Shown: positions 6,697-12,318 of the stretch, piece after piece | How positions within the stretch are numbered: position 1 is the first letter of the stretch | Layout of the letters: the number at the start of each line of letters is the position of its first letter | DNA from: Candidatus Pelearchaeum sp. | Lineage (GTDB): Archaea > Thermoproteota > Nitrososphaeria_A > Caldarchaeales > Caldarchaeaceae | Direction: 5' to 3' | NCBI GenBank assembly: GCA_015520425.1 | Contig: WAQC01000045.1 | Coordinates: 1 to 12,318 of the forward strand | Length of the DNA stretch: 12,318 nt | Program-made: the position numbers and the translations under genes | Notes under the pieces: generated by a model | What the model was told of the DNA's origin: nothing | Seen by the model: only the letters and a program-made list of their open reading frames with translations | Databases searched by the model: none

Positions 6697-7305
6697 ATGT
6701 CTAGGAAATCCAAGCGTAAGGCCGCGCGTGAGCGGAGGAAGAAGCGCGATACTGGGAGGAGGACGCTCATAATTGCGCTTATCCCCGCTCTGCTCTTGGT
6801 TGGTGCTTTGGCGTATATCATATCCATCCCTCCCCAGCCTGTCCAGCAGGGTGGGAACACCCACCAGGGGGAGGAGGCTCCTGACTTCACGCTCAAGGTC
6901 TTGACGCAGAATGGCTTGAGTGGCGAGGAGTTCAGCCTCTCAACAGCGCGGGGAAGCGTGGTCTTCATGGACTTCGCCTTCTCATGGTGCCCCCACTGCA
7001 ACAGGATGGCCCCAACCATAAAGAAGCTCCACGACACCTACGCGGAGCGGGGCGTGAAGTTCGTAACGGTCATGGGAAACGACGCGCGGACGGATGAGCA
7101 GAAGTCAGCCGAGTTCCTACGTAAGCACGATGTAAGCTGGACAGCCGTGTTTGACGAGAACCTGGACGTATTCAACCTCTACTCCGTAACTGGGACGCCG
7201 ACGTATGTTGTTATAGGTAAGGATGGGAGGATTGTGGGAAGGCTTGTAGGAGAGCAGAGCTATGATAAGCTGGCGAGCCTTATTGAGCAGGCTCTCGCCT
7301 CCTAG
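6697..7305 (+). CDS. Membrane-anchored thioredoxin-fold protein with CPHC active site
   Basis: A 202-residue extracytoplasmic TlpA/ResA-like thioredoxin. The first 22 residues are strongly basic, then one hydrophobic helix (about 23-44) anchors it with the positive end inside. The thioredoxin domain follows from about residue 58 (APDFTL). The active site is SWCPHC (96-101) and the cis-proline loop is TGTPTYVV (165-172). CPHC is the dipeptide setting of oxidising DsbA proteins, unlike the reducing CEPC or CPPC of many TlpA/ResA proteins. GGGGGAGG 8 bp before the ATG is a good ribosome binding site. The gene overlaps a VKOR-family gene by 44 bp, so it is probably the thiol oxidant recharged by that protein. 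Direction of the reaction is inferred. Confidence 0.88.
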   Translation: MSRKSKRKAARERRKKRDTGRRTLIIALIPALLLVGALAYIISIPPQPVQQGGNTHQGEEAPDFTLKVLTQNGLSGEEFSLSTARGSVVFMDFAFSWCPHCNRMAPTIKKLHDTYAERGVKFVTVMGNDARTDEQKSAEFLRKHDVSWTAVFDENLDVFNLYSVTGTPTYVVIGKDGRIVGRLVGEQSYDKLASLIEQALAS

Positions 7306-7747
7306 GGAAAGCTGGAAGAGGCTCTACATCCTCTCCGCCGCGATGGCCGCTGCTGGAGTAGTGGTGTCGGCATACCTCATGGACTCTGAGCAGGTCGTTA
7401 GTAGCGGGTTCTGCGAGGTGGGTAGCAGAATAACCTGCGTTGATGTCCTACTCAGCCCCTACGCCAGCTTCATGGGAATACCGACGGCAGGATACGGGCT
7501 GGCGTGGTTCGCGATAGCTCTCACCCTCTCAATACTATCAACACGCTCAGAGAAGATGCGCAAGCCGCTTCTGGCCTGGTCAATCCTCGGCCTACTCGGA
7601 ATAGCAGCGCTGGTATATGTTGAGCTAGCCATAATCAACGCGCTATGCCTCTTCTGCACAGCCGCACACATACTAGGCGTGGGAATATTCTCCACATCAT
7701 ACATAGCGTATGTGAGCTGGCATGAATCACTGGAACAAGATTCTTGA
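7262..7747 (+). CDS. VKOR-family disulfide-generating membrane protein
   Basis: This 161-residue membrane protein belongs to the vitamin K epoxide reductase family, whose bacterial and archaeal members reoxidise DsbA-like proteins and pass electrons to quinone, replacing DsbB. Four or so helices fit about 22-39, 73-93, 102-121 and 124-148. The loop pair C51 and C59 has the C-x7-C spacing of the family, and C129-LF-C132 is the CxxC redox centre at the start of the last helix. SPYASFMGIPTAGYG (65-79) is the family segment containing the conserved Ser. AGGAGAG at 7248-7254 lies 7 bp before the ATG at 7262, which decides the start inside the preceding thioredoxin gene. The downstream gene starts within its last 26 bp, so all three genes are probably translated together. 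Confidence 0.9.
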   Translation: MISWRALLSRLSPPRESWKRLYILSAAMAAAGVVVSAYLMDSEQVVSSGFCEVGSRITCVDVLLSPYASFMGIPTAGYGLAWFAIALTLSILSTRSEKMRKPLLAWSILGLLGIAALVYVELAIINALCLFCTAAHILGVGIFSTSYIAYVSWHESLEQDS

Positions 7748-8441
7748 CACGCTCCTCATAGCTCTAACACTAGCTGGCTCCATAATCCCAGCTGATATGA
7801 TGCCGCTACACCTAATCGTGGGAGACCTCTTCCTACTAATCGTATTCATACACGCCGCAGCACACCTAAAGAAGGCCGCGCTCTACATAGCATTCTCAAT
7901 AACGATAGGGCTCGCGATGGAGGTTTTGGGAGTCCATACAGGCTTCCCATTCGGTAGATACGAATACGTTGAGGGCGCTCTCGGATACGCTATGATAGGC
8001 GGCGTCCCGATAGCAATCCCGCTCCTCTGGTCATCCCTCGCATACCTGGCGATGCAGGTGGGCTACGCCGTAGCTGGGCCAAGGCTATGGATACCAGCCT
8101 CAGCAGCCACGCTAACACTGCTGGACGTGATACTAGACCCCATACTCTCAGGCCGCCTCTGGATATGGCTCACGCCTGGAGAGTTCTACGGCGTCCCAAT
8201 AACGAACTTCCTAGGCTGGCTTCTAGTAGCTACTATGATATACGCGGCATACAGGGCTGTGGGTGGAGGCGTTAAGAGGGTATCAACGCCAGCGGTGGTG
8301 GCGTTCCTCATTCTCGCCTCGGTTAGAGCCGCTGAAGCTGCCGCCAGCGGTATGTGGCTCGCTGCCCTGCTGGGATACGCACCTATAGCTGCTCTCTCGC
8401 TGTATGGCGCTGCTAGATACGCGCGGCGGGCTGTGGTGTAG
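7722..8441 (+). CDS. Carotenoid biosynthesis protein, CruF/DUF422 family
   Basis: This 239-residue polytopic protein shows the conserved signatures of the CruF family: EVLGVHTGFPFGRYEY (67-82), GGVPIAIPLLW (93-103), LLDVILDPIL (133-142) and GEFYGVPITNFLGWLL (153-168). About seven or eight hydrophobic segments span the chain. Family members hydrate the ends of linear C40 or C50 carotenoids, for example bisanhydrobacterioruberin hydratase in haloarchaea, so a polar membrane carotenoid is likely here. No other carotenoid genes (phytoene synthase or desaturase) are visible. It begins 26 bp before the VKOR stop and has no separate promoter. Its end overlaps the 3' end of the opposing gene by 29 bp. 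The exact substrate cannot be read from the sequence. Confidence 0.82.
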   Translation: MNHWNKILDTLLIALTLAGSIIPADMMPLHLIVGDLFLLIVFIHAAAHLKKAALYIAFSITIGLAMEVLGVHTGFPFGRYEYVEGALGYAMIGGVPIAIPLLWSSLAYLAMQVGYAVAGPRLWIPASAATLTLLDVILDPILSGRLWIWLTPGEFYGVPITNFLGWLLVATMIYAAYRAVGGGVKRVSTPAVVAFLILASVRAAEAAASGMWLAALLGYAPIAALSLYGAARYARRAVV

Positions 8442-8838
8442 CTCTAGTAGCGGGTGGCTGCTGCTCCGTGCTTGGTGTTTTGCTCGCTGCTATGACCACC
8501 GTAGCAGCCACCATAGCGACGGTGAAGAAGGAGAGGTAGAGGTGTATGACGCCCGCCAGCTTCGTGGCCTCGCCCATCATGCTGGTAAGGCCAAAAGCCC
8601 CCTGAACAAGGTATAGGAACGCCGCGAACGTGATGTCGGGCGCGGCTGGATGCCCAGACACGCGGCTGGAGTAAGTAGCTCCCAAAAGCAGTAGAAACGT
8701 CAAAACACCTAACACTATGTGCGGTAGAACAGCCTCCTCAACAGGGGCAATCTCCAGAAACATCGCCATCCCCTGCCCAAGCTGTATGACCGTCAGGAGC
8801 AGGATGAACGAGAGCAGTCTGACGAGCATATCAGGCAT
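8413..8838 (-). CDS. Four-helix membrane protein, possible compact heme A synthase-like
   Basis: The 141-residue product has four predicted helices (about 6-28, 38-56, 68-87 and 95-118) and a polar C-terminal tail rich in Pro, Ala, Thr and Gln. H40 in LPHIVLG near the start of helix 2 and H99 in GVIHLYLSF in helix 4, plus LVQGAFGLTSMMG in helix 3, recall one four-helix half of CtaA/COX15 heme A synthase. Half-size archaeal versions of that enzyme are known, as in Aeropyrum. It could equally be an unrelated b-type heme or quinone membrane protein. Two starts are possible: ATG at 8836-8838 and ATG at 8827-8829. The second lies 28 bp from a TATA-like TTTATTAAA, which suits a leaderless message. 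Its 3' end overlaps the convergent carotenoid gene by 29 bp. Confidence 0.6.
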   Translation of the reverse strand: MPDMLVRLLSFILLLTVIQLGQGMAMFLEIAPVEEAVLPHIVLGVLTFLLLLGATYSSRVSGHPAAPDITFAAFLYLVQGAFGLTSMMGEATKLAGVIHLYLSFFTVAMVAATVVIAASKTPSTEQQPPATRATPQPAARI

Positions 8839-8852
8839 TCTTCTAAAAGCCG

Positions 8853-8861
8853 TTTAATAAA
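8853..8861 (-). promoter_or_regulatory. Probable box A of the four-helix membrane protein
   Basis: The minus strand reads TTTTTATTAAACG here. The TTTATTAAA core is centred about 28 bp before the ATG at 8827-8829 and 19 bp before the ATG at 8836-8838, so it favours the shorter, 138-residue protein. Confidence 0.4.
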
Positions 8862-8901
8862 AATGCCTCGTATCACCCCTTAGAGAGACATTATGTTGTT
8901 C

Positions 8902-8938
8902 GTATGACGTGAATTCCCGTCAAACAGACAGGTCATAC
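8902..8938. promoter_or_regulatory. Inverted repeat GTATGAC/GTCATAC upstream of glnA
   Basis: GTATGAC at 8902-8908 and GTCATAC at 8932-8938 are perfect inverted copies 23 bp apart. The match extends imperfectly to TTnGTATGACnTG. The pair lies 33-69 bp upstream of the glnA TATA box. A 7-bp inverted pair can arise by chance in a region this size, so the location and company of other repeats carry the argument. Confidence 0.35.
8916..8924 (+). repeat. CCCGTCAAA direct repeat, copy 1 (glnA upstream)
   Basis: First copy of a 9-bp word repeated at 8959-8967, lying inside the GTATGAC/GTCATAC inverted repeat. The shorter GTCAAAA recurs at 8981-8987. It may be one of several binding sites of a glnA regulator. 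Confidence 0.4.
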
Positions 8939-8958
8939 AAATTGAATACGTCTCCATG

Positions 8959-8967
8959 CCCGTCAAA
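8959..8967 (+). repeat. CCCGTCAAA direct repeat, copy 2 (next to glnA TATA box)
   Basis: Second copy, 43 bp from the first, ending 3 bp before the TATA box in the place of the TFB recognition element. With GTCAAAA at 8981-8987 on the other side, the TATA box is bracketed by GTCAAA words, an arrangement suited to repression by blocking TBP and TFB. Confidence 0.4.
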
Positions 8968-8970
8968 AGG

Positions 8971-8977
8971 TTATATA
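8971..8977 (+). promoter_or_regulatory. TATA box of glnA
   Basis: TTATATA within AAAAGGTTATATAGCAG predicts a transcription start near 9000, leaving a leader of about 24 bases before the ATG at 9024. Confidence 0.65.
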
Positions 8978-9023
8978 GCAGTCAAAATACTAGAGCGCCT
9001 TTGTTAATGCGGTGAGAAGAAGT

Positions 9024-10490
9024 ATGGTGGTTACAACAGCCTCAACAAGTGGAAAGGCTTGGAGCCTAACAAAGGAGCAGGTAATGGAGAGGATTGAGCG
9101 GGAGGGGGTTAGGTTCATAGACCTACAATTCACAGACGTTCCAGGGAAGCTTCAGCACGTTACCATATCCACCGAGTATCTGGATGACGCGGCGTTTGAA
9201 GAGGGTGTCCCAAAGCTGGACGGCTCATCCATACGCGGCTTCGCCGAGATATACGAGTCGGACATGCTGCTCAGGCCAGACCCAGCCACGTTCGCGGTTC
9301 TCCCATGGAGCCGCGACAACTTAAAGACAGCACGAATGATATGCGACGTATACCGCGGGTTTGGCGGCGGTAGGTTTTCACGCGACCCCAGGCTAGCGGC
9401 GCACCGCGCAGAGGAGTATCTGAAGCAGCAGGGATACGACCTCTCATACTGGGGGCCTGAGATAGAGTTCTTCGTCTTTGACAAAGTGCGGTGGGACGTG
9501 GCCTCGCCCTATAGGGGGCAGGGCTACTCCCTAGAGTCGCGCGAGGCAGCGTGGAACAGCGATGGAACAGACTATCCAATCAGGTTCAAGGAGGGCTACT
9601 TCCCAGCACCGCCGCAGGACACGTTGATGGACTTCAGGAATGAGTGCTGCCGCGTCTTGACGGACTACTTCGGCGTTGAGGTGGATGCGCACCACCACGA
9701 GGTAGCCACAGCAGGCCAGTGCGAGATAGACATGAAGCTAGACACCCTAACCAGGATGGCGGACAAAGCCCAGACCTACAAGTACGTGGCGCGGAACATA
9801 GCGAAGCAAATGGGCATGATAGCTACTTTCATGCCTAAGCCAATCTTCATGGACAATGGCTCAGGCATGCACGTTCATGTGAGCCTCTGGAAGGATGGGA
9901 AGAACCTCTTCTACGACGAGACAGACAGCTACGCCGAGATAAGCCAGACGGCTAGATACTTCATAGGCGGCCTACTGGAGCACAGCAGGGCTCTCGCAGC
10001 AATCGTGGCGCCGACCACAAACTCGTATAGACGGCTGGTCCCAGGATATGAGGCGCCAATCTTCATAGCGTGGAGCAGGTCCAACAGGTCTGCCAACATC
10101 AGGGTCCCAGTATATCAGAGGGGGCCAGGCTCCTCCAAGAGGAAGCGCGTTGAGTTCAGGACACCAGACCCCTCTGCAAACCCCTATCTCTGCTTCGCCT
10201 CCATGCTAGCGGCTGGCCTTGATGGTGTTAAGCGTAAGATAGACCCAGGAGACCCCGTTGATGAGAACATCTACAAGCTAACGCCAGAGAAGAGGCGGGA
10301 GCTGGGGATTAAGGAGCTGCCTGGAAGCCTGAAAGAGGCCATAGAGAGCTTGCAGAGTGATAGGGAGTTCCTCAAGCCAGTTATGTCGGACGACTTGATA
10401 GATGCGCACATAGAGTTGGCTGAGGGCTGCTTCATAGAGATTAGCGGGAGGCCACACCCATACGAGTTCTACCTATACTTTGACGTGTAG
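9024..10490 (+). CDS. glnA: Glutamine synthetase type I
   Basis: This enzyme joins ammonia to glutamate using ATP, forms a cytoplasmic dodecamer, and supplies glutamine to the glutamate synthase encoded to the left. I chose the ATG at 9024 (488 residues) because GGTGAG at 9011-9016 is a ribosome binding site 7 bp upstream; a GTG at 9012 would add four residues. Counting from that GTG, the motifs are QFTDVPG (39-45), KLDGSSIRGF (68-77), YWGPEIEFFVFD (146-157, metal ligands E150 and E152), HHHEVATAGQCEID (227-240), DNGSGMHVHVSLW (281-293), NSYRRLVPGYEAP (337-349) and RVEFRTPDPSANPYL (379-393). All active-site blocks are present and the C-terminus is complete. The ammonium transporter gene follows after 26 bp. 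Confidence 0.97.
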   Translation: MVVTTASTSGKAWSLTKEQVMERIEREGVRFIDLQFTDVPGKLQHVTISTEYLDDAAFEEGVPKLDGSSIRGFAEIYESDMLLRPDPATFAVLPWSRDNLKTARMICDVYRGFGGGRFSRDPRLAAHRAEEYLKQQGYDLSYWGPEIEFFVFDKVRWDVASPYRGQGYSLESREAAWNSDGTDYPIRFKEGYFPAPPQDTLMDFRNECCRVLTDYFGVEVDAHHHEVATAGQCEIDMKLDTLTRMADKAQTYKYVARNIAKQMGMIATFMPKPIFMDNGSGMHVHVSLWKDGKNLFYDETDSYAEISQTARYFIGGLLEHSRALAAIVAPTTNSYRRLVPGYEAPIFIAWSRSNRSANIRVPVYQRGPGSSKRKRVEFRTPDPSANPYLCFASMLAAGLDGVKRKIDPGDPVDENIYKLTPEKRRELGIKELPGSLKEAIESLQSDREFLKPVMSDDLIDAHIELAEGCFIEISGRPHPYEFYLYFDV

Positions 10491-10516
10491 GCCTGGCTCA
10501 GCGGTGCTTAATCCCC

Positions 10517-11737
10517 ATGGCGGGGGTTGACGCTGGGAATACAGCGTGGGTGCTTCTCTCGGCCGCGCTGGTTCTACTGATGACCCCCGCCCTGGGCTTC
10601 TTCTACGGCGGCCTGGTAAGGCGCAAGAACCTAGCCAACACGATAATGGCTTGCTTCGCTACAGTGGCTCTGGTAAGCGTCCAGTGGGTTCTCTGGGGAT
10701 ACTCACTAGCCTTCGGCCCAGACAGGATGGGCCTTATAGGCGGGCTTGAGTGGCTGGGCCTAAACGGCGTCGGCCTAGAGCCAAACCCAGACTACGCAGA
10801 AACCATACCACACCAGGCATTCATGATATTCCAAGGAATGTTCGCCATAATCACGCCAGCCCTCATAATAGGCGCCGTCGTTGAGCGCATGAGGTTCGGC
10901 GCGCTCCTCCTCTTCATAATCCTCTGGACAACACTCGTCTACGACCCAATAGCGCACTGGGTCTGGGCGTCTGGCGGCTGGCTCAGCGACCTAGGTGCGC
11001 TGGACTTCGCTGGCGGGACTGTGGTGCACATAAACTCAGGCGTCGCCGCGCTTGCCGCTGCCCTGGTGCTGGGCAGGAGGCTGGGATATGGAAATACAAG
11101 CATGGAGCCGAGCAACGTAACGTATGTTGTTCTGGGCGCTGTCCTCCTATGGTTTGGCTGGTTCGGCTTCAACGCTGGAAGCGCGTTGAGCGCTGGGATG
11201 CAAGCCACCGCCGCGTTCGTTACTACCAACACAGCAGCCAGCGCAGCGGCCTTAGCATGGATGGTGATGAGCTGGCTTCACCGAGGGAGGGCGAGCATAA
11301 TAGGCACAGCCAGCGGAGCTATAGCTGGGCTCGTAGCCATAACGCCAGCAGCAGGCTTCGTGAATGTGCTGGGAGCGCTAGCCATAGGCCTTGGAGCAGG
11401 CGTCATCTGCTACCTAGCTGTAATGCTCCGCTCAAGGCTGAGGATTGACGACTCGCTGGATGTCTGGGGGATTCACGGCATAGGCGGGACATGGGGAGCG
11501 ATAGCCACAGGAATATTCGCCGACCCAGCGGTGGGAGGAGCCGCTGGAGCTCTCTACGGCAACGCTGCGCAGATTCCAATCCAGCTAGTGGCTGTCGCGG
11601 TAACGTGGGCATACTCCTTCACCGCAACACTGGCGATACTCAAGCTACTAGACAAGATAGTCGGACTTAGGGTAACACCGCGCGAGGAGATGATAGGCCT
11701 AGACCTAACACAGCACGCGGAGACAGCATACTCATAG
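10517..11737 (+). CDS. amt: Ammonium transporter, Amt family
   Basis: A 406-residue, 11-helix ammonium channel of the cytoplasmic membrane. It starts with the family N-terminus (NTAWVLLSAALVLLMTPALGFFYGG) and shows the pore residues DFAGGTVVHINSG (163-175, first pore His H171), FGWFGFNAGSAL (213-224) and DVWGIHGIGGTWGA (315-328, second pore His H320). It ends in GLDLTQHAETAY, the conserved C-terminal tail that controls the channel. No extra signal peptide is present. The ATG is preceded only by a weak GGTG-type site. The stop codon TAG is embedded in the ribosome binding site of the next gene, glnK, whose PII product plugs the pore when nitrogen is plentiful. It lies 26 bp after glnA and is probably in the same transcript. 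Confidence 0.97.
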   Translation: MAGVDAGNTAWVLLSAALVLLMTPALGFFYGGLVRRKNLANTIMACFATVALVSVQWVLWGYSLAFGPDRMGLIGGLEWLGLNGVGLEPNPDYAETIPHQAFMIFQGMFAIITPALIIGAVVERMRFGALLLFIILWTTLVYDPIAHWVWASGGWLSDLGALDFAGGTVVHINSGVAALAAALVLGRRLGYGNTSMEPSNVTYVVLGAVLLWFGWFGFNAGSALSAGMQATAAFVTTNTAASAAALAWMVMSWLHRGRASIIGTASGAIAGLVAITPAAGFVNVLGALAIGLGAGVICYLAVMLRSRLRIDDSLDVWGIHGIGGTWGAIATGIFADPAVGGAAGALYGNAAQIPIQLVAVAVTWAYSFTATLAILKLLDKIVGLRVTPREEMIGLDLTQHAETAYS

Positions 11738-11744
11738 GAGGTGA
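11736..11744 (+). promoter_or_regulatory. Ribosome binding site of glnK (AGGAGGTGA)
   Basis: A near-perfect Shine-Dalgarno sequence overlapping the amt stop codon. It is 8 bp from the GTG at 11753 and too close to the GTG at 11741 and the ATG at 11744, both of which it overlaps, so it fixes the glnK start at 11753 and couples its translation to amt. Confidence 0.75.
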
Positions 11745-11752
11745 TGCGCAGA

Positions 11753-12094
11753 GTGAAGCTAATCCAGGCAATAATACGGCCCGAAAAGCTTGACGACGTG
11801 AAGAGAGCGCTGAAAAGCATAGGCTGCGGAGGCCTAACCGTCTACGAGGTCAAGGGAAGAGGGTTGCAGGAGGGGATTAGCTGGATAGTGAGGGGCCATG
11901 AGTACCGTATAGACATGCTGCCAAAGCTGAAGCTTGAGGTCATAGTGGAGGATGACGAGGTTGAGCGCGTCGTGGAGACAATCAAGGAGTCGTCCAAGAC
12001 TGGTGAGATTGGAGACGGTAAGATAATAATCCTCCACGTGGAGGACGCTGTTAGAATACGGACAGGAGAACGCGGCCCTAAAGCGCTAAAGTAA
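11753..12094 (+). CDS. glnK: Nitrogen regulatory PII protein GlnK
   Basis: A trimeric PII signal protein that binds ATP/ADP and 2-oxoglutarate and blocks Amt channels. From the GTG at 11753 the product is 113 residues starting KLIQAIIRPEKLDDVKRAL, and its numbering then matches E. coli GlnB residue for residue. Q39, R47, Y51 (RGHEY) and K58 (LPKLKLEV) of the T-loop region are kept, as are the B-loop TGEIGDGK and the C-terminal RIRTGERG. The T-loop differs from the usual FGRQKG-x4-YRG: it reads RGLQEG-ISWIV-RG, replacing R38 by Leu and Y46 by Val. Y51 is present, but no uridylyltransferase is seen, so modification is not implied. The amt-glnK pair with glnA upstream is the classic arrangement. 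Confidence 0.96.
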   Translation: MKLIQAIIRPEKLDDVKRALKSIGCGGLTVYEVKGRGLQEGISWIVRGHEYRIDMLPKLKLEVIVEDDEVERVVETIKESSKTGEIGDGKIIILHVEDAVRIRTGERGPKALK

Positions 12095-12098
12095 CCCC

Positions 12099-12317
12099 CT
12101 ATACCTCCACAAGATAATCTATGAAACGCTTATACCAGTTGTTAAACTCCTGCTCACTTGCGAAGTGAAGCTGGGCGGGGCAGTATGGCATACGCCGCCA
12201 AACCTCAGCCCTGACCAGCGAGTCCATCCCACGTCCTTCCGCCTCGCGTATCACTAAAATATCAATATCGCTGGCTGCTGTAATCCTGCCGCTTAAAACA
12301 GAGCCGAAGACAAAGAC
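12099..12317 (-). CDS. Partial nucleotidyltransferase (MNT/KNTase-type fold), 5' end outside window
   Basis: The last 72 codons of a gene that enters from the right edge and stops at TAG (12099-12101). The visible part begins VFVFGSVLSGRITAASDIDILVIRE, the nucleotidyltransferase GS-x10-SDID signature in which the two Asp of SDIDI bind the catalytic metal. The rest is a short C-terminal piece ending FIDYLVEV. Such small proteins are often minimal nucleotidyltransferases (MNT) paired with HEPN proteins in toxin-antitoxin systems. A partner gene would have to lie outside the window. It converges on glnK with only 4 bp between the stops. Confidence 0.75.
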   Translation of the reverse strand, partial: VFVFGSVLSGRITAASDIDILVIREAEGRGMDSLVRAEVWRRMPYCPAQLHFASEQEFNNWYKRFIDYLVEV

Positions 12318-12318
12318 A

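Noticed and set aside
10280..10330. Tyr in the NIYKLTPEK segment of glutamine synthetase as an adenylylation site
   Set aside because: The segment is shared by the wider type I family, and no adenylyltransferase is seen; a Tyr alone does not show regulation by adenylylation.
1..12318. CRISPR arrays, tRNA or rRNA genes, insertion sequences
   Set aside because: No regularly spaced repeats, no cloverleaf-like or rRNA-like sequence and no transposase signature or terminal repeats were seen on either strand.

Overview
The window is most likely from a thermophilic archaeon of the Thermoproteota (TACK) side. The reasons are archaeal TATA-like box A elements about 25-30 bp ahead of several genes, common TTG and GTG starts, many ATA and AGG codons, a split rather than fused glutamate synthase, a VKOR-type disulfide pathway and a VapBC-type antitoxin. 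Bases 1-600 are AT-rich and hold toxin-antitoxin remnants. The rest is GC-richer, densely packed and often overlapping. I cannot place the genus.

Left edge (1-517, minus strand): an AbrB-fold VapB-type antitoxin is followed by a PIN-domain VapC-type toxin cut off by a stop after 48 codons, so the pair looks decayed.

Central minus-strand cluster (602-6630), in transcription order: hisA; an FMN/[3Fe-4S] glutamate synthase domain protein; a diverged relative of that protein that has lost the flavin and iron-sulfur motifs; a protein fusing the glutamine amidotransferase (class II) and GXGXG domains of glutamate synthase; and hisF. The three middle genes are 7 bp apart and probably encode one complex. 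It would turn glutamine plus 2-oxoglutarate into two glutamates. The flanking genes are consecutive histidine pathway enzymes, and the second of them works with a glutaminase that releases glutamate.

Middle plus-strand operon (6697-8441): a membrane-anchored thioredoxin-fold protein with a CPHC active site, a VKOR-family protein and a CruF-family carotenoid protein overlap end to start. The first two look like a disulfide-forming pair acting outside the cytoplasm. A palindromic TATA box at 6655-6662 may serve both this operon and hisA. A minus-strand four-helix membrane protein (8413-8838) overlaps the 3' end of the carotenoid gene and may be a compact heme A synthase-like protein.

Right plus-strand block (9024-12094): glutamine synthetase, ammonium transporter and PII protein GlnK, the standard ammonium uptake and assimilation set. 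With the glutamate synthase cluster they form a complete GS-GOGAT system. The glnA upstream region carries repeated CCCGTCAAA and GTATGAC/GTCATAC elements around its TATA box, and related words lie upstream of the FMN subunit gene. The window ends inside a minus-strand nucleotidyltransferase gene. I see no RNA genes, CRISPR arrays or insertion sequences.

The most novel element is the degenerate FMN-domain paralog locked between the catalytic glutamate synthase genes.
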